Assembly (NCBI GenBank): GCA_020310875.1
Contig: CM035412.1
Span: 132,437,374-132,501,373 of the forward strand
DNA length: 64,000 bases
Source of the DNA: Ceratopteris richardii
Taxonomy: Eukaryota; Streptophyta; Polypodiopsida; Polypodiales; Pteridaceae
Reading direction: 5' to 3'
How positions within the stretch are numbered: position 1 is the stretch's first letter; every line of letters begins with the position of its first letter. Both the position numbers and the translations under genes were made by a program. Shown piece after piece: positions 47,032-59,200 of the stretch. Below the pieces are notes generated by a model, which worked only from the letters and a program-made list of their open reading frames with translations, was not told the origin of the DNA and did not search any database.

Positions 47032-50000
47032 TTACGAGTGCTGTGTGATGATGGTGTGTGAATTATTACAAGGTTTAAAGGTTAGTGATTTAGTACAAGG
47101 TTGCATGTTAGTCGGGGGGTAGTTAATCAAAGGATTAGGGGAAGACGGTTGGACACGCTTCGGTATCCATTTCCTAAGGATCTTGGAATGGGTGGTGGGT
47201 TTCTGCTGAGGGGCAAAGGGTGGTGTCGGGTGTGGTGGTATCGAGGGATGAAAAGATTTGTGAGGGGTGTATATTACATGGTTTAAGGGTTGAGCTATGA
47301 TACATGGTTTGGGTACCCAAATCTGCGTGGACGTGGGTCTATGGGTAAGGTACTTCTTGGCGATCCACATTTGTCGGATGCTCAGACCTGTAGAAGGAGG
47401 TCGAGGGGATGGTGGATACCGATTCTGTTTCTGCACTGCTTTTTTCTTGTCGATTTCTGTTTTGTTGGAGTTCTTCAGTGCTCTTTGCCCTTTTGGCACC
47501 CATATTTGTCTGGTGCCGCTTCCTTTGGGTGGCGTAGACTGCTTTCCTTGTTGTCTCCTCTGATACTGCCGTCGGTCTGGGTTCCTCCGTTGTGATTTAC
47601 TCAGTTGTTGCTGGGTTTGAGAGGTCGGATGGACACTCTGCTTTGGAAAAGAAGGGAGATCCAACACTTGCGTGACCTGCCCATTAGGAAGTGATGCCTT
47701 ATTTAACTTTAATCTAGGCCAGTCCGCAACAAGTTTGGAAGGATGAGCACCGCAGGGTGTCGTGCTCATTTGGCTGCTGATGCAACCCACCTGACCGCTA
47801 ATTGTGCCCATCTGCCCGCTGATTGTGTCCATCTGCCCTTGCGGATGGGTAGCTGCCTCTTCTAGTTTGCAGGAAGTCCCAGGGAAGATCTCCTGTCGTC
47901 CTTCTGATTGACAATTGTCCATAGCCAAGCCCACGTGGGTTGGTGTAGACGTAATGTGACTGGTCTGATTAAAGATCTTCCGGTCTTCCGTCGCATGTAT
48001 TTCATAGGGTCTAGGGTCACAACCGTCAGGCGGAGTGCCATTAGGGAAGTCAAGCGGTATCACTCGCTTCTGTTCTAAGGTTCCAATCTGTAAGGAGCCT
48101 TGTCTAAGATTTAGGTCCACTGAGTGATCGTATAGCCAATCTTGGCCAAGGATTAGGGGTTCTATCAAGTCGTCATCATGGCACACTAGTAGTTTCGCCG
48201 TCATGGTCATATCCTTAATGAGGATAGGAAGGTCCACCTCACCCATGCAAGGGGTTTCCATGCCTCCTAAGCCTATGAGGTATGCCTCCATTGGCCGCAT
48301 TTCTATTCCTGAATCCTTATAGTGGGACCATCTAATCGCACTAGTCGCAGCACCTGAGTCAATTAAAGCCCTGAGTTCTTGGCTATGGTTACCGTGCTCT
48401 AGCCTAACTGTAACGAATGGTCTCCTATCCACTATGCTAGGATGAGTGGTTGACTTTACTTGACACATGGCCATGGGATATCTGGGTGATGTTTCCAGAT
48501 GGTTATAATGTTCTCTCCCTAGTCCTTGTCTTCTTAGCTTCATGCGCTTAATGCGTTCTATGGCTTCTGCCTGAGCTTCTGCTCGTATTCTATTTTCTTC
48601 CTCCTTACGTTTCTTTGCCAACGTGAGTCGTCTAAGCATATCCTCAGTAAGAGGTTCCTGATATAGCTTGACTCTACAGCCACTAATGTAATTAGGCATT
48701 ATATCTCCTTCCAAGGTGGCTAACTGTACTGCTCCACTAGTCGAAAGTCTGTTAATGATCATAGGTCCATAACCTCGCTTTTCTAACTTCCGTGCGTGCT
48801 GTTTCAGCGTATATACTAGAACTAAATCTCCTTCTTTTAGGCCTTTATCTTTCACATGTGCATCAAAATATGCTTTCTATCGCTTCTTTGCTGCGTATAT
48901 TCCTGCTGCTGCCTTTAGCCTGGTTTCTCCTAATCGTTCCAAGTCCATTATTCTCGCTGATAATTCATGGCCGGTCCACTGATGTTCCTGTGCAACCTTA
49001 AGGGTCGGTATCAAGAAGTCCAAAGGAAGCACTGCATTCTGACCAAAAACCATCTGAAAGGGAGTTGCATTGAGTACGGTCTTGTAGGCCACTCGATATG
49101 CCCAAACAGCGTGGTGTAACTGTTTGTCCCAATCTGAACGTTTGTTGTTCACGAGTTTCGTCAGTACGTTACAAAGTATCTTGTTAGTGCTTTCAGCCTG
49201 ACCATTGGCCTGAGGATGATACGGTGCAGATTTCTTGTGAATCACCATAAAATCCTGCAACAGATATTCAATGACTTGGTTTAGAAAGTGAGTGCCTCGA
49301 TCGCTCACTAACTCTATAGGCAATCCATATCTTGTAAAGACATTTTCAAATAAGAATTTTGCAGTCGTGTGTGCATCATTCTTTTTTGTGGCTTTTGCCT
49401 CTACCCATTTCGTAAGATAATCTGTGGCAACAATAATGTATTCCGCATGTGTACCTTTTGCAGGGGGGTTAATGGGTCCTACAAAGTCTATACCCCACTT
49501 AGAAAATGCACGTCCGCCCATCATGGGTTTCAATGGCATTTCATCTCTGCGAGTAGGAAACTGAGTTCTTTGGCACACGTCACATCTCTTTACATAGGTA
49601 TGAGCATCCATGTGAAGAGTGGGCCACCATAATCCTGCAAAGAGGATGGCTTTGATTATCCTATCTGGTCCAAAGTGACCTCCTGCAACACCTTGGTGTG
49701 CAGTCTCTAGTATGCTCAAATAATCGCTCTCATGAACACATTGTCTTAGATATCCATCTCGTCCTCTTTTGTATAGATTATCGCCAATAAGTGAGTAGTC
49801 TTGAGCTTCCTGCTCTAGACTGCGTTGTCGAGCTAAGGTAATTCCTTGAGGGAATATGTTCGTCCTCAAGTATGTCACTAATGGTTCACTCCAGTCTGGT
49901 GTGAGGGACACGTGATATAATGTCGCATGCTCTACTGGTGGTCTTTCACAACAAACATGGCATTCTTTACACAACTTGTAGACATCTGCTTCCATCGTAG

Positions 50001-50333
50001 GCCAATATACCCCTAATCTATGCAGAGTCTGTAATGTCCATTGTTTTGAATGATGTTGCTTTAGTGCACCTATGTGTGCTAATTGCAACCAATTCGCATG
50101 CTCTGATTCATCTACACAACAAGCAAGAATCTTTTGATTATCTTGTTTATATATGCTTCTTGCCATGATTTGATATCTCTGAGACTTGGTAATCTCTCCT
50201 TCTTTGATCTTTATCCTAGGATCCTTGGGTCCGTATGTGAGAATAGGGACTATAGGCTTTGCCCATTGTGGTGCTATCTCAAGGTTAAACAAGTATGCAT
50301 CTGGTAATTCATCGGCTATTCCTTGAGGAGCTT
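47032..50333 (-). pseudogene. M pol 3' part: integrase plus second retropepsin-like domain
   Basis: The frame is open from the P junction at 50333 (homologous to the end of P's RNase H linker). It contains the integrase HHCC zinc region (HESDYLSILE...GGHFGPD...CDVCQRTQ) and catalytic Asp (WGIDFVGP), Asp (VSDRGTHF) and Glu (GQAESTN). One TAG at 48877 interrupts it, where P has CAA (Gln). A CAG-to-TAG change would explain it. After the stop, the same frame continues to 47032 with the integrase C-terminus, a basic coiled segment, and a retropepsin-like domain (ALIDSGAATSAIRWS near 48360; LILGQDWLYD). A Gln/Pro-rich tail has WIPK/WVPK repeats. Only this single stop spoils the piece. Confidence 0.88.
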
Positions 50334-51228
50334 TGTTGCAGAGCTAAAGAGCGCACAAAGCAGAGAAAAAGATGGGCCCCAAAATTTTTCCGATTTGGAC
50401 CACATATTTTTGTAACATATTCATTTTTGTAATATATTTCCCTTTGTAAAGGCACTAGAGGAGTCCTCTAGATGCATTCCCACAGAAGAATAGAAGCTTA
50501 CCCATGTAAAATAGTAGGAAATTAGCTCTTAGTGAATAAAGTGCCGGTCACTTGTGTGAAAGGACCATTTTTAGGGCACTAGTATATAAGTCAAATGTGA
50601 CTCTTTGTAAAAGACTTTTTGCCATTGTGAGAATAGAGAGCACAGAAATTCGAATTTGTGTCTTCTTCCCTCTTCATCTTCTTCTTCGTGAGCTTGTATG
50701 CATGTGTATTGCTTGGAAAGAGTGCTTGTGAGTGTTGTCTATCCTTGAGAGTGTTTCTTTGCTGTAGGAAAGGTGTGTGCGAGGTGTAGGAAGTGCTGAA
50801 GCATAGGAAAGTATTTTCGCGATTCAGTATTTCTATCATAACTTGAAGTAGGAGTGTCGGAATTGAGTGAAACTACTGCCATTGGATGCGTCATCTCGAG
50901 AGCTTCGAAACGCATATGCTATTCGCTATGTTTGGAGCTCTGAGCTGGGAGAAAAGTCCAAAATACTGACGGCTGCTGCACCAAGTATCGTTTCGTCTTG
51001 ACCTACAGTTGAAGCTTGTTAGGATGAGTATTTGCCTCATTTTCACTCTTGAGTAATTCATTTGCATTGACTATTACGCGTTTGCATGTCTTCATACACT
51101 CGGCTAGGTTAGTATACTCTTCGGATTGATAAATTAAAAGCGTGTATCCCCACTGTATGCATTTGTGAGGGGATTGAGGTACAGTCTCTTTCTCCGCAAG
51201 TCCCTAAGTGGAAGCTTAGGTCAACACA
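50334..51228 (+). repeat. 5' LTR of element P
   Basis: 895 bp, TGTTGCAGAGC...CAACACA, aligned with G2's LTR. The TATA box is at 50583-50589 (TATATAA). The transcribed part already contains AAGTATCGTTTCG (about 50982), the motif that is amplified in the leader. Confidence 0.88.
50583..50589 (+). promoter_or_regulatory. TATA box, element P 5' LTR
   Basis: TATATAA, about 250 bp into the LTR and at the matching offset to G2's near 14727. Confidence 0.6.
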
Positions 51229-51233
51229 CTTTT

Positions 51234-51251
51234 TGGCGCCGTTGCCGGGGA
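51234..51251 (+). other. Primer-binding site of element P (tRNA-Asp)
   Basis: TGGCGCCGTTGCCGGGGA is an 18-base match to the complement of the 3' end of plant tRNA-Asp(GTC), five bases after the LTR end. The decayed versions in K and G2 align base for base with it. Confidence 0.93.
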
Positions 51252-51539
51252 ATGACGAATCAAACCGAGGCATTCGTGTGATGGTAAGTAGCTTTTTGCT
51301 TTGAAGAACTTGGAGGAGCGGAAATCTTCTCTTCTCTGGTAAGTCAATTTCAGCCGCACTTGCTACTTCTCATTCTTGGAATGTGTGTAGTGAGTTGATA
51401 GATTAGGGAAGTGAGTAGAAGAAATAGAATAGGAGTGAGTGGAGAGTAGAGTAGGCTTTAGGGTTGTTCAAAAATTTTCCTTTTTCTGTAAGCTAGGAAT
51501 TCCCAAGTATAAAAGCCAAAAAATTTCATTTTTTCAAAT

Positions 51540-52565
51540 TACTTGTTGAACAAGTATCGTGGAGAGCAGTGTCGAGTGTCGTGTGAGTTCCAGCGATCGT
51601 GGGCGAGTTTTTAGGCGACCTGGAGCATTACAAGGCAAGGGAAAGGGAGCAAGGTGTTGAAAAAGCATCAGAGGTGAGCCTAGCAAGTCCTAATCAAGTT
51701 ATATCATTCAAAAAAATCAATTTTAGTGTGAAAACGACCTGCACTGAGTATCGTTTGGGCTTTCAGGGGGTTAAAAGTCATTTGTTGATTGATACAGTGG
51801 GTGAGGGTAAGAGAGAAGAGCTAGGTGAGAAAGGGGGAAACATCAAATCTCAAAAAAACATTACAAAAATTTGAAAAAGGGTCAAGTATCGCTTTGCTCC
51901 TGCGGTCGAGTATCGTTTTACTCCTGCGGTTGAGTATCGCGATATTTCCCAGCGGTCGTAGATCGTTTCAGATAGAGATCGTTTTGATCAGAGGTCGTCG
52001 ATCGCGTGTCGTTTGCCAAGTATCGTTATCCAGAGATCGCGACACTTGTCAAAGGTCGTGTATCGTTTGTCACGGGTGTCGTCGGTCGTCGATCGTTTGG
52101 CGGAGATCGCGACACTTGTTACAGATCGGTATCGTTTCAGTTAAATATCGCCGATCGTTTCTGGTGAAGATCGTAGATCATTTCTATTCGAGTATCGTGT
52201 ATCGTCTAGTGAGAGATCGTGTGTCGTTTCAGCCCAAGTATCGCCGATCGTTTCTACTAGAGATCGTCGGTCGTGTATCGCTTTCAGCCAGAGATCGTTT
52301 TGCGAGAGATCGTTTTACCCAGAGATCGTGTAGTCAAAGATCGTTTTCCAGCGATCGTTTTGATCAAGTATCGTTTGGACCCACATGTCGGTTGCCAGCG
52401 ATCGTTTCGGTCAGAGGTCGTAGATCGTTTCATTGAGAGGTCGTGTATCGTTTCAGTCAGAGATCGTTTCGGGAAAGATCGTTTTCCAGCGATCGTTTCA
52501 CCCAAGTGTCGTCTATCAGTGATCGTTTTCTCAGAGATCGTGAGAGTCAAGCATCGTGACTTGAA
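51540..52565 (+). repeat. ATCG-motif array in the leader of element P
   Basis: Sparse at first (AAGTATCGTGGAG, CAGCGATCGTGGG), then from about 51885 a dense array. Words of the type AGAGATCGTTT, AGTATCGTTT, AGGTCGTGTATCGTTTC and CCAGCGATCGTTT recur every 15-25 bases, several dozen in all. It is CpG-rich and contains many GATC palindromes. It is not coding. The start of the leader (51252-51539) has no gene. Confidence 0.9.
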
Positions 52566-52673
52566 ATTTTCTTTCAGTCACATTCCAGCCTAAGTTTTCC
52601 CTAGACTTCCGAGCCTTAACTTAGGACTCTAGAGGCCAGAGGTGGACAAGAATTGATCAGAGCTCTTAAGTGA

Positions 52674-55124
52674 ATGAACCTGAGATCAGGAAGAACCCTA
52701 GGAAGCCGAAGAAGTGTAATTTCTTCTGTAGGGAGTGCTGCCGAACCAAGTAACCGTTCACACTATTCTGAGACCTCCAATGAGTCAGAAGGAGAAATCC
52801 CCATGGCTTCAGAGGATATGCAAAACACTGTGCCCATGATTGGCCAAATGTCCATCATTGAGGGCGAATACAGAACTTCCTTAGAGTATGTGAACACCAA
52901 CCACAATGAGATACCTATCTATTTGGATGGTCTAAACAGATCAGTGGCCAGACTGAGGAAGGCTTCAGAGGCCTACATAGTGCCAAGACCAGCAGTCAAG
53001 TACATAGGAGGACTGTACATGGACAAACAAGACATTCAATACGTGGTCACAGAACACCCTGAAGTCATTAATGAGCGTGGTGAGGAAAATAATGCTTCGA
53101 GCTTAAATGGATATGGAACTGAAGAACAAGTAACTACTAGAGGGAGATCAACAATTACTAAACTTTGGAGAGGAGACTTAGTCCCCCAGGATGATACTCT
53201 AATAGATGTGTATTTGATCAACGGGATGGAGCACTTGCTCAGAGCCCATTCCTCTATTTGGGAAGCTGCTCCTAACCCAGTTACCATCTATGAGTTACAA
53301 GATCCTGAATTCCCCACCATCATCACATATTTGGACAAAAATCACAGAAGGTATTGGCCAGTCACAGAATTAGAGAGAGTTGAGCTGAAATATCAGAACA
53401 TCCCAGTGTTCCCCCCTAGGGACCAAGCCACTACTTCACGGAATCCACATGGAACTTCTCAAAATGATTCAATTCAACAATCCGGACAAACACAACAAAC
53501 TCAACAAACCCAGATCCCTGTCAGACCACATGTACAATTCGCAATGCCTGCCACTAATCCTAACTACCGGCCACAACCAGCCATTGACCCAAGACATGGA
53601 GTTCATGCTCCAGTTAGACCACAGGTAGTACGAGGACCAGGCATACCAATAGGAAGACCAAATTACCCTGTAATGCCGAGACAACCTGAAGCAGGAAGGA
53701 GACTAAGACCGATCCAAGTGGCCAAGTGCATGAGAAATCATTATGATGGCTCGAGTGAACCCTATAATCACATAGCAGAATTTAAGCAAGTAGTCAGAGC
53801 CGAGCAGGTAGATGACTTCATGATTCAATATGAGTCCTTTGGCCTTACCTTGTCAGACACAGCCCTGGCCTGGTTTCAGCCATTCGATCCAAATACCTTC
53901 CAGAACATGGATCAGGTGTATCAAGAAATGATTGAAGAATTTACCAAATCTGGAATTAAAAACAATTCTTCGTCATTAATCCACAGCTTCAAACAAGTTC
54001 CGACCGAGTCAGTGAGATTGGCAGCAAGGAGATTCAAGCAGTATGTGGATAGATGTCCCGTAGAAGAGAGACCTACACAAAACAAGATGGTATCATTGTT
54101 TTTAGAAGGACTATTGAACGGAACCTTGAGGTCATTAGTGTACGTGAAGAGAGTTCAAACTTTGCAAGAGTGTATGAAGGAATGTATAGACCTAGAGGAT
54201 AACCTTGCAGAAGACTTGAAAATACCCCAAGGTAGTGTGAAAAGTGAAGAATCATCAAGTAGCACATCAAACCCTAAAAACAACATAGAGGAAATTGCCG
54301 ACTTGTTAGCCAAGAAACTGAATGTCCCAGGACAGAGGAATTATCCCACCAATCCTATGAGAATACCTATGCTTAGAAGATGTATGCAGTGCGGAGGGGA
54401 TCATCCTTCTCACTTGTGTACTAGGGGAGTAGTCCCACCACCTGCCTATGCTCCTCATAGACCCTCTGTCCCCGGACCACTACAGTATTGCAGTATAGAG
54501 CAGAGATACACAAATCATAGCACCGAGAACTGCCCTTACAATAGGCAAACCAGACCCACACAGCCTTATGTGGGACCATATGGATATCCGCAGAATCAGC
54601 AAGGAGGAGAAACCTTTAGATATCCCTCATATCAGCCGCAGGCACCAATACCACGACCATACGCATACCAGGGATATACGCAGCCTCAACCAGTGCTAGG
54701 ACAACAACCGCCCCACCCTCAGAACGTTGTCCCAGTTAAGATAGCGCAACCAGAGGAAAACTTAGAAAGGGCCATAGTGCCAGCTACACCTTTGACTAGT
54801 AGTGAACCATATGACTCATTTTACGAATATAGTCAAGGAACATACCCTCGTTATGAGAACTCAATAATGGAATATGGGCAACAATACGACCCATATGCTT
54901 ATGGCATGGAGACACCAGAAAGTTCATATAATTACGAGCAGGATTATGTGCCTTTAATGTACACAGCTCCTAGAGCAACCATGCCACCTCGACCAATGAA
55001 TAGACCGCCTGTACCTAGAGGACCATGCTACAGGTGTGGAGGTGACCACTATATCAGAGAATGTACATTGCCAAACCCACCACCACCACAACGAATTTGG
55101 GAAGGTTACTGTAGCGATTGTTGA
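52674..55124 (+). CDS. Ty3 gag of element P (816 aa, TGA inside third zinc knuckle)
   Basis: Capsid/nucleocapsid precursor that packages the element RNA. ATG at 52674 (MNLRSGRTLGSRR). After a variable N-terminus and a Pro/Gln-rich stretch comes the Retrotrans_gag-type core (about 355-525: EPYNHIAEFKQ, ALAWFQPF, RFKQYVDRC, LFLEGLLNG). Zinc knuckles are CMQCGGDHPSHLC at 570 and CYRCGGDHYIREC at 785. A third knuckle CSDC-stop-KEHLFRDC is interrupted by TGA at 55122-55124. The same frame then runs on to 55622. In K the stop codon's counterpart is GGA (Gly), so the stop is most simply a point mutation. Otherwise the gag is intact. Confidence 0.9.
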   Translation: MNLRSGRTLGSRRSVISSVGSAAEPSNRSHYSETSNESEGEIPMASEDMQNTVPMIGQMSIIEGEYRTSLEYVNTNHNEIPIYLDGLNRSVARLRKASEAYIVPRPAVKYIGGLYMDKQDIQYVVTEHPEVINERGEENNASSLNGYGTEEQVTTRGRSTITKLWRGDLVPQDDTLIDVYLINGMEHLLRAHSSIWEAAPNPVTIYELQDPEFPTIITYLDKNHRRYWPVTELERVELKYQNIPVFPPRDQATTSRNPHGTSQNDSIQQSGQTQQTQQTQIPVRPHVQFAMPATNPNYRPQPAIDPRHGVHAPVRPQVVRGPGIPIGRPNYPVMPRQPEAGRRLRPIQVAKCMRNHYDGSSEPYNHIAEFKQVVRAEQVDDFMIQYESFGLTLSDTALAWFQPFDPNTFQNMDQVYQEMIEEFTKSGIKNNSSSLIHSFKQVPTESVRLAARRFKQYVDRCPVEERPTQNKMVSLFLEGLLNGTLRSLVYVKRVQTLQECMKECIDLEDNLAEDLKIPQGSVKSEESSSSTSNPKNNIEEIADLLAKKLNVPGQRNYPTNPMRIPMLRRCMQCGGDHPSHLCTRGVVPPPAYAPHRPSVPGPLQYCSIEQRYTNHSTENCPYNRQTRPTQPYVGPYGYPQNQQGGETFRYPSYQPQAPIPRPYAYQGYTQPQPVLGQQPPHPQNVVPVKIAQPEENLERAIVPATPLTSSEPYDSFYEYSQGTYPRYENSIMEYGQQYDPYAYGMETPESSYNYEQDYVPLMYTAPRATMPPRPMNRPPVPRGPCYRCGGDHYIRECTLPNPPPPQRIWEGYCSDC

Positions 55125-55622
55125 AAGGAACATCTTTTCAGAGATTGTCCTAAGAATCCCAATAAAGTCACATCTAACATACAGATTAACGTGATAGAAG
55201 TAATTGAGTCGTCAAGGAGTGATAAAGAGTACACTATACCTTTAAAAGCCATAACAAGAGCAAGGGCTAGAGAAAACCCTGATAAAACCGAAGAAAATAA
55301 TCAAAGTGACAAAGAGGGAAATACACCCATCCCTCACAGAGTAGAAGACTCCGAAGAACCAGAAAAAAGTATCACCAGTAAACGATCCCAAAGATGGAAG
55401 CAAAGGAGAGACAGGATAAAAGAAAAAAAGTTATTGCAAAAGAAGGAAAATGAAAAGAGTAAACAGAAATCAACAGAAGAAGCACAAGTGGAAGAAGAAA
55501 ATAAAAAGGAGAATAAAAGGGAGGAGGTAGGATCGGTATTAGCAGATCCAATGCCTGAAGAATTAGTGGATTCGGGCATACAAAGCGAGAATAAAAGCAG
55601 GACCTACCATAGAACAACATGA
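55125..55622 (+). pseudogene. P gag continuation after the TGA: knuckle end and charged linker
   Basis: In frame with gag. It starts with the second half of the third knuckle (KEHLFRDCPKNPNK), then a Lys/Glu-rich linker with many EEN, KKE and RRD words, and ends at a TGA at 55620-55622. Around 55573 the likely reading passes to the next frame, so a frameshift separates it from the following segment. Confidence 0.7.
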
Positions 55623-56277
55623 GAGAAAGTATCCGAGAGGTGACTTAGAGAAAGAAAGATTGGAAATCTGCAAAAAATTGATAGAAGTTGCCCAACAAAC
55701 ATTAGAAAAACCCGCATCACCTTTACCAAACAACCGAATTTGCGAAGAAAAATTCCAAGAGTGTCTAAACAATCAGGAAAAGCCTAATGTAAATAGACCT
55801 CTGGATGATGAAATTGGTATTGAGAGGAAGGAAGGATCCATAGTCCCTGAAACAGAAGGAGATTGGACTAAGGATTTATGGGCGCGAGTTCAAGAGGACA
55901 AGTGGAAAAAGGTAGAGGGAATGGAACCGCCCTTTGAAGAATTGAAAGCAGAAAACGAAATAGAGGATTCAATACCTGAACTTAATTCAGAAGGAATTTT
56001 TCCAATGGATGCAAGCGACAAAGAAGTGGAAGACGATGTAAAGGAACTACCCAATTACACCGGGGAATACGAGCACAACTCAGAATTGTATCGCATTCCA
56101 TCAATAACGAGACGAGAAACGAATCCATCAGTTCAAACATCGGAGATCATACAACGCCTTAGAGGTGAAAATCCCATGTACCTTAACGTTCGAGGAACTG
56201 TTAAAGGTAAAACCACATCTAAAAGAAAAATTGATCAATCAGTGGGAAGTCAAGGAAGAAAAGAAGGAGGTAGATGA
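55573..56277 (+). pseudogene. P gag-pol linker segment in a shifted frame
   Basis: Open frame with AYKARIKAGPTIEQHERKYP, DLWARVQEDKWKK and an acidic stretch. It lies between the gag tail and the protease, one frame away from each. The pol frame takes over around 56165 (FEELLKVKPHLKEKL). Two frameshifts (about 55573 and 56170) and one stop therefore separate gag from pol in this copy. No matching signal for programmed frameshifting is obvious. Confidence 0.6.
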
Positions 56278-59200
56278 CGAAGTGAAAACGGTGAGAATTC
56301 CAGTGGATAAAGTAGGAGACTTTAGTGAAGGGGATGAAGGAAATACATGTCTACCAATCACCTATAGGGGTTACACAACCAAAGCCATACTAGATTCAGG
56401 AGCCGGTGTTGGCATTGCTACCAAAGAAATTTGGGAGAAATGGGGAAAACCAGCATTGAGACCAACACGTATGAAAATTCAAATGGCAGATGGACATACG
56501 GAAAGACCCTTAGGATTGTTGGAACGAGTGGTCTTCACTACGTGCGGAGTGGAATTTGAACATACTTTAGCAATATGTCATTTTGAAAGGCCAAGCAATT
56601 ATGAAATGATCTTGGGAAGGCCATTCATGAGACAACTAAAGGTCGTACAAGATTGGGGAAAGGATGCAGTGTACCTACAACACGCAGGAGTCACCACTAG
56701 GATCAACCTACATACGTACACATATCAAGATGTACCACCTCTGCAATGGAATCAAATCCATAAAGAGGAAGACGATCAATCGATTCATAGTGCAGGTTCT
56801 AGTGACCAATCCTGGATGAACGAGGACACTCATCTATGGATATGCCAAGCTGCAAAAAAGGAAGAAGAGAGAAGAAAAAGTTGGCAGCAGAAACAAGGTG
56901 TAGTGAGATCGGTACAAGATCCAGCTTATATGCCACAAGTATTTCCAGACGAAGAATTCGAACCTCACGGTTGGATGGAAATCTTAGCCACCCTCGATGT
57001 TTGTGTAAACGAAGAAGTGGTAACTATGAACGAATGTATTGACGAGGAGGGTTATGACATTAGTTTGTATATGGTAGTCCTTCAAGAGGCAGAAGAAGGA
57101 GAAGTAATTGAGAAAGACTGGAAGGAGGACTACGAGAGCATTGAAATGGAACCAGAACCCCTGGATCTAGGGATTAGTACCACCAACATGGATATCATTG
57201 CCAATGAACAACATAAGGATCTCACACAACAGGAAGAATTAGAAGTTGAAAGGGAGTTAGAAGATGAAGATAATAAGCTTCAAGACCAATTTGAGGTACC
57301 AGCTCATTTCAAAAAATACGAAGTAGAAGAGAGGAAGATTGCTATTCAAATGCCTAAAAGAGAGGCACAACCGGGAATAGCATATGATAATAAAGAGCAA
57401 AGCAAGAAAATAGTTGTAACCATGGAAGGAGGAGAGGAAAGATGTACTTTCATAGGAGAGGATGTCTCTACGGAAGAAGAGCAAGAGTTAATTCGACTCA
57501 TAAGAGAATACCGGGATGTCTTTGCTTGGACTTATAAGGACTTGAAAGGAGTAGATCCATCTATATGTGCACATAGAATCCCCATGACATCCGAGGCCAA
57601 ACCTTCCAAACAGAGACCTTATACTTATAATGATGTGTATTCAGCCAAGATAAAAGAAGAGATAGATAAGTTGTTGGATGCTGGATTCATATACGAGATA
57701 GAACACACAGAATGGGTATCGCCATTAGTAGTAGTGCCCAAGAAAAATGGAAAATTGAGAGTGTGCATAAATCTGAAGAAGGTGAATGCAGCCACTATAC
57801 GTGATAGCTACCCATTACCGATTACGGACCATCTATTGGAGAGGGTAGCAGGTAAAGAGGTCTATAGCTTCCTAGATGGTTTCTCCGGATACAATCAGGT
57901 GGCTATTGCGACTGAGGACCAACACAAGACAGCATTTGCCACTGAATGGGGTGTGTATGCATTCAGAGTGATGCCCTTTGGACTCACTAATGCACCGGCT
58001 ACCTTCCAACGATTAATGTGTCATGTTTTCAAGGAATTTTTGAAAAAAAGCATGGAAGTATATGTAGATGACCTTTGCACGTATTCCAATCAAAGACCCG
58101 ATCACATACCGGAATTAAGGAAGATATTCAACAAATGTAGGCAGTATAGAGTCTGCTTAAACCCAGAAAAATGTGTCTTCATGGTAAGACAAGGAAAAAT
58201 ACTAGGACACATAGTCTCAAGAAATGGGATATCTACGGATGAGGATAAGATTAAAGTCATATTGGACTTACCAAGACCCAAAAATGTAAAGGAAGTACAA
58301 GCCTTTATGGGACATTGTGGATATTACCGTAGGTTTATTCACATGTATGCCATAATAGCCAAGCCCTTATACGGTCTTTTGACTCAGTTCACTTGGACAG
58401 ACGAGTGTGAGAAGGCCTTCAACGAGCTTAAAAAGAGGCTGAGTACAGCCCCAATTCTAAAATCACCCAACTGGAACAAGCCTTTTCATATTCATGTTGA
58501 TGCTTCGAACTATGCAATTGGATGTATCCTAGCTCAACCGGCTGATGAAGGAAAGCTTGATCATCCAATCGCTTATGCGAGTAGACAATTAAACCAAGCC
58601 GAAAGAAATTACACGACTACAGAAAGAGAGGGCTTAGGAATGGTTTATGCAGTAAAGAAGTTTAGACATTACCTCTTAGCCAACAAATTCAAATTCTTCA
58701 TAGACCATCAAGCTTTGTTGTATTTAGTCAATAAACCTTGTAGCACGGGAAGGTTGGTGCGATGGTTCTTGTTACTAATGGAGTTTGACTTTGAGGTAAT
58801 AGTCAAAAAAGGAAACACGCATGTGAGAGCAGACCACCTTTCTAGGTTAAAACACGGAGAGCCACCTAGCGGAGTTCCTGATGATTTGCCAGACACCTAT
58901 CTTTTTAACCTGGAAGTATGTCCTCAATGGGCCGAAAAATTGATCCCAATACTCACACATGGACCTAAAGATGGGATCACGCCAAACCGAAAGCAAGATC
59001 TTTGGAGGACTAAGAACCTTCACATTATTGCTGGAAGTTTATACCACCAGGATTCAAGCGGACTACTGATGAGATGTGTGGAAGAAGATGAACAAAAAAT
59101 GTGGCTTCAGAAAGCACACATAAATCAATGGAACACTCACTTAAACGCAATTGGAACATGGCCAACGCTCAAGAGGTTTGGCATATATTGGCCAACAATG

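Larger units (their letters stand above)
34881..50333 (-). mobile_element. Ty3/gypsy element M (family A), 3' portion, split by C1 and cut by P
   Basis: Read on the minus strand from 50333: integrase, second protease, ORFX, PPT and 3' LTR. The 3' LTR is interrupted by copia C1 (35314-42122). The upstream part (gag, protease, RT, RNase H, 5' LTR) is missing because P inserted at 50334. It should resume beyond P, outside the window. The PPT (AGCGAGAGGGAGGGGGG, about 42373-42357) borders the LTR start TGTTGGAAGC. Confidence 0.88.

Noticed and set aside
51885-52565. CRISPR-like array
   Set aside because: The words are short, irregularly spaced and degenerate, with no fixed repeat-spacer unit. 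The position is a plant retrotransposon leader.
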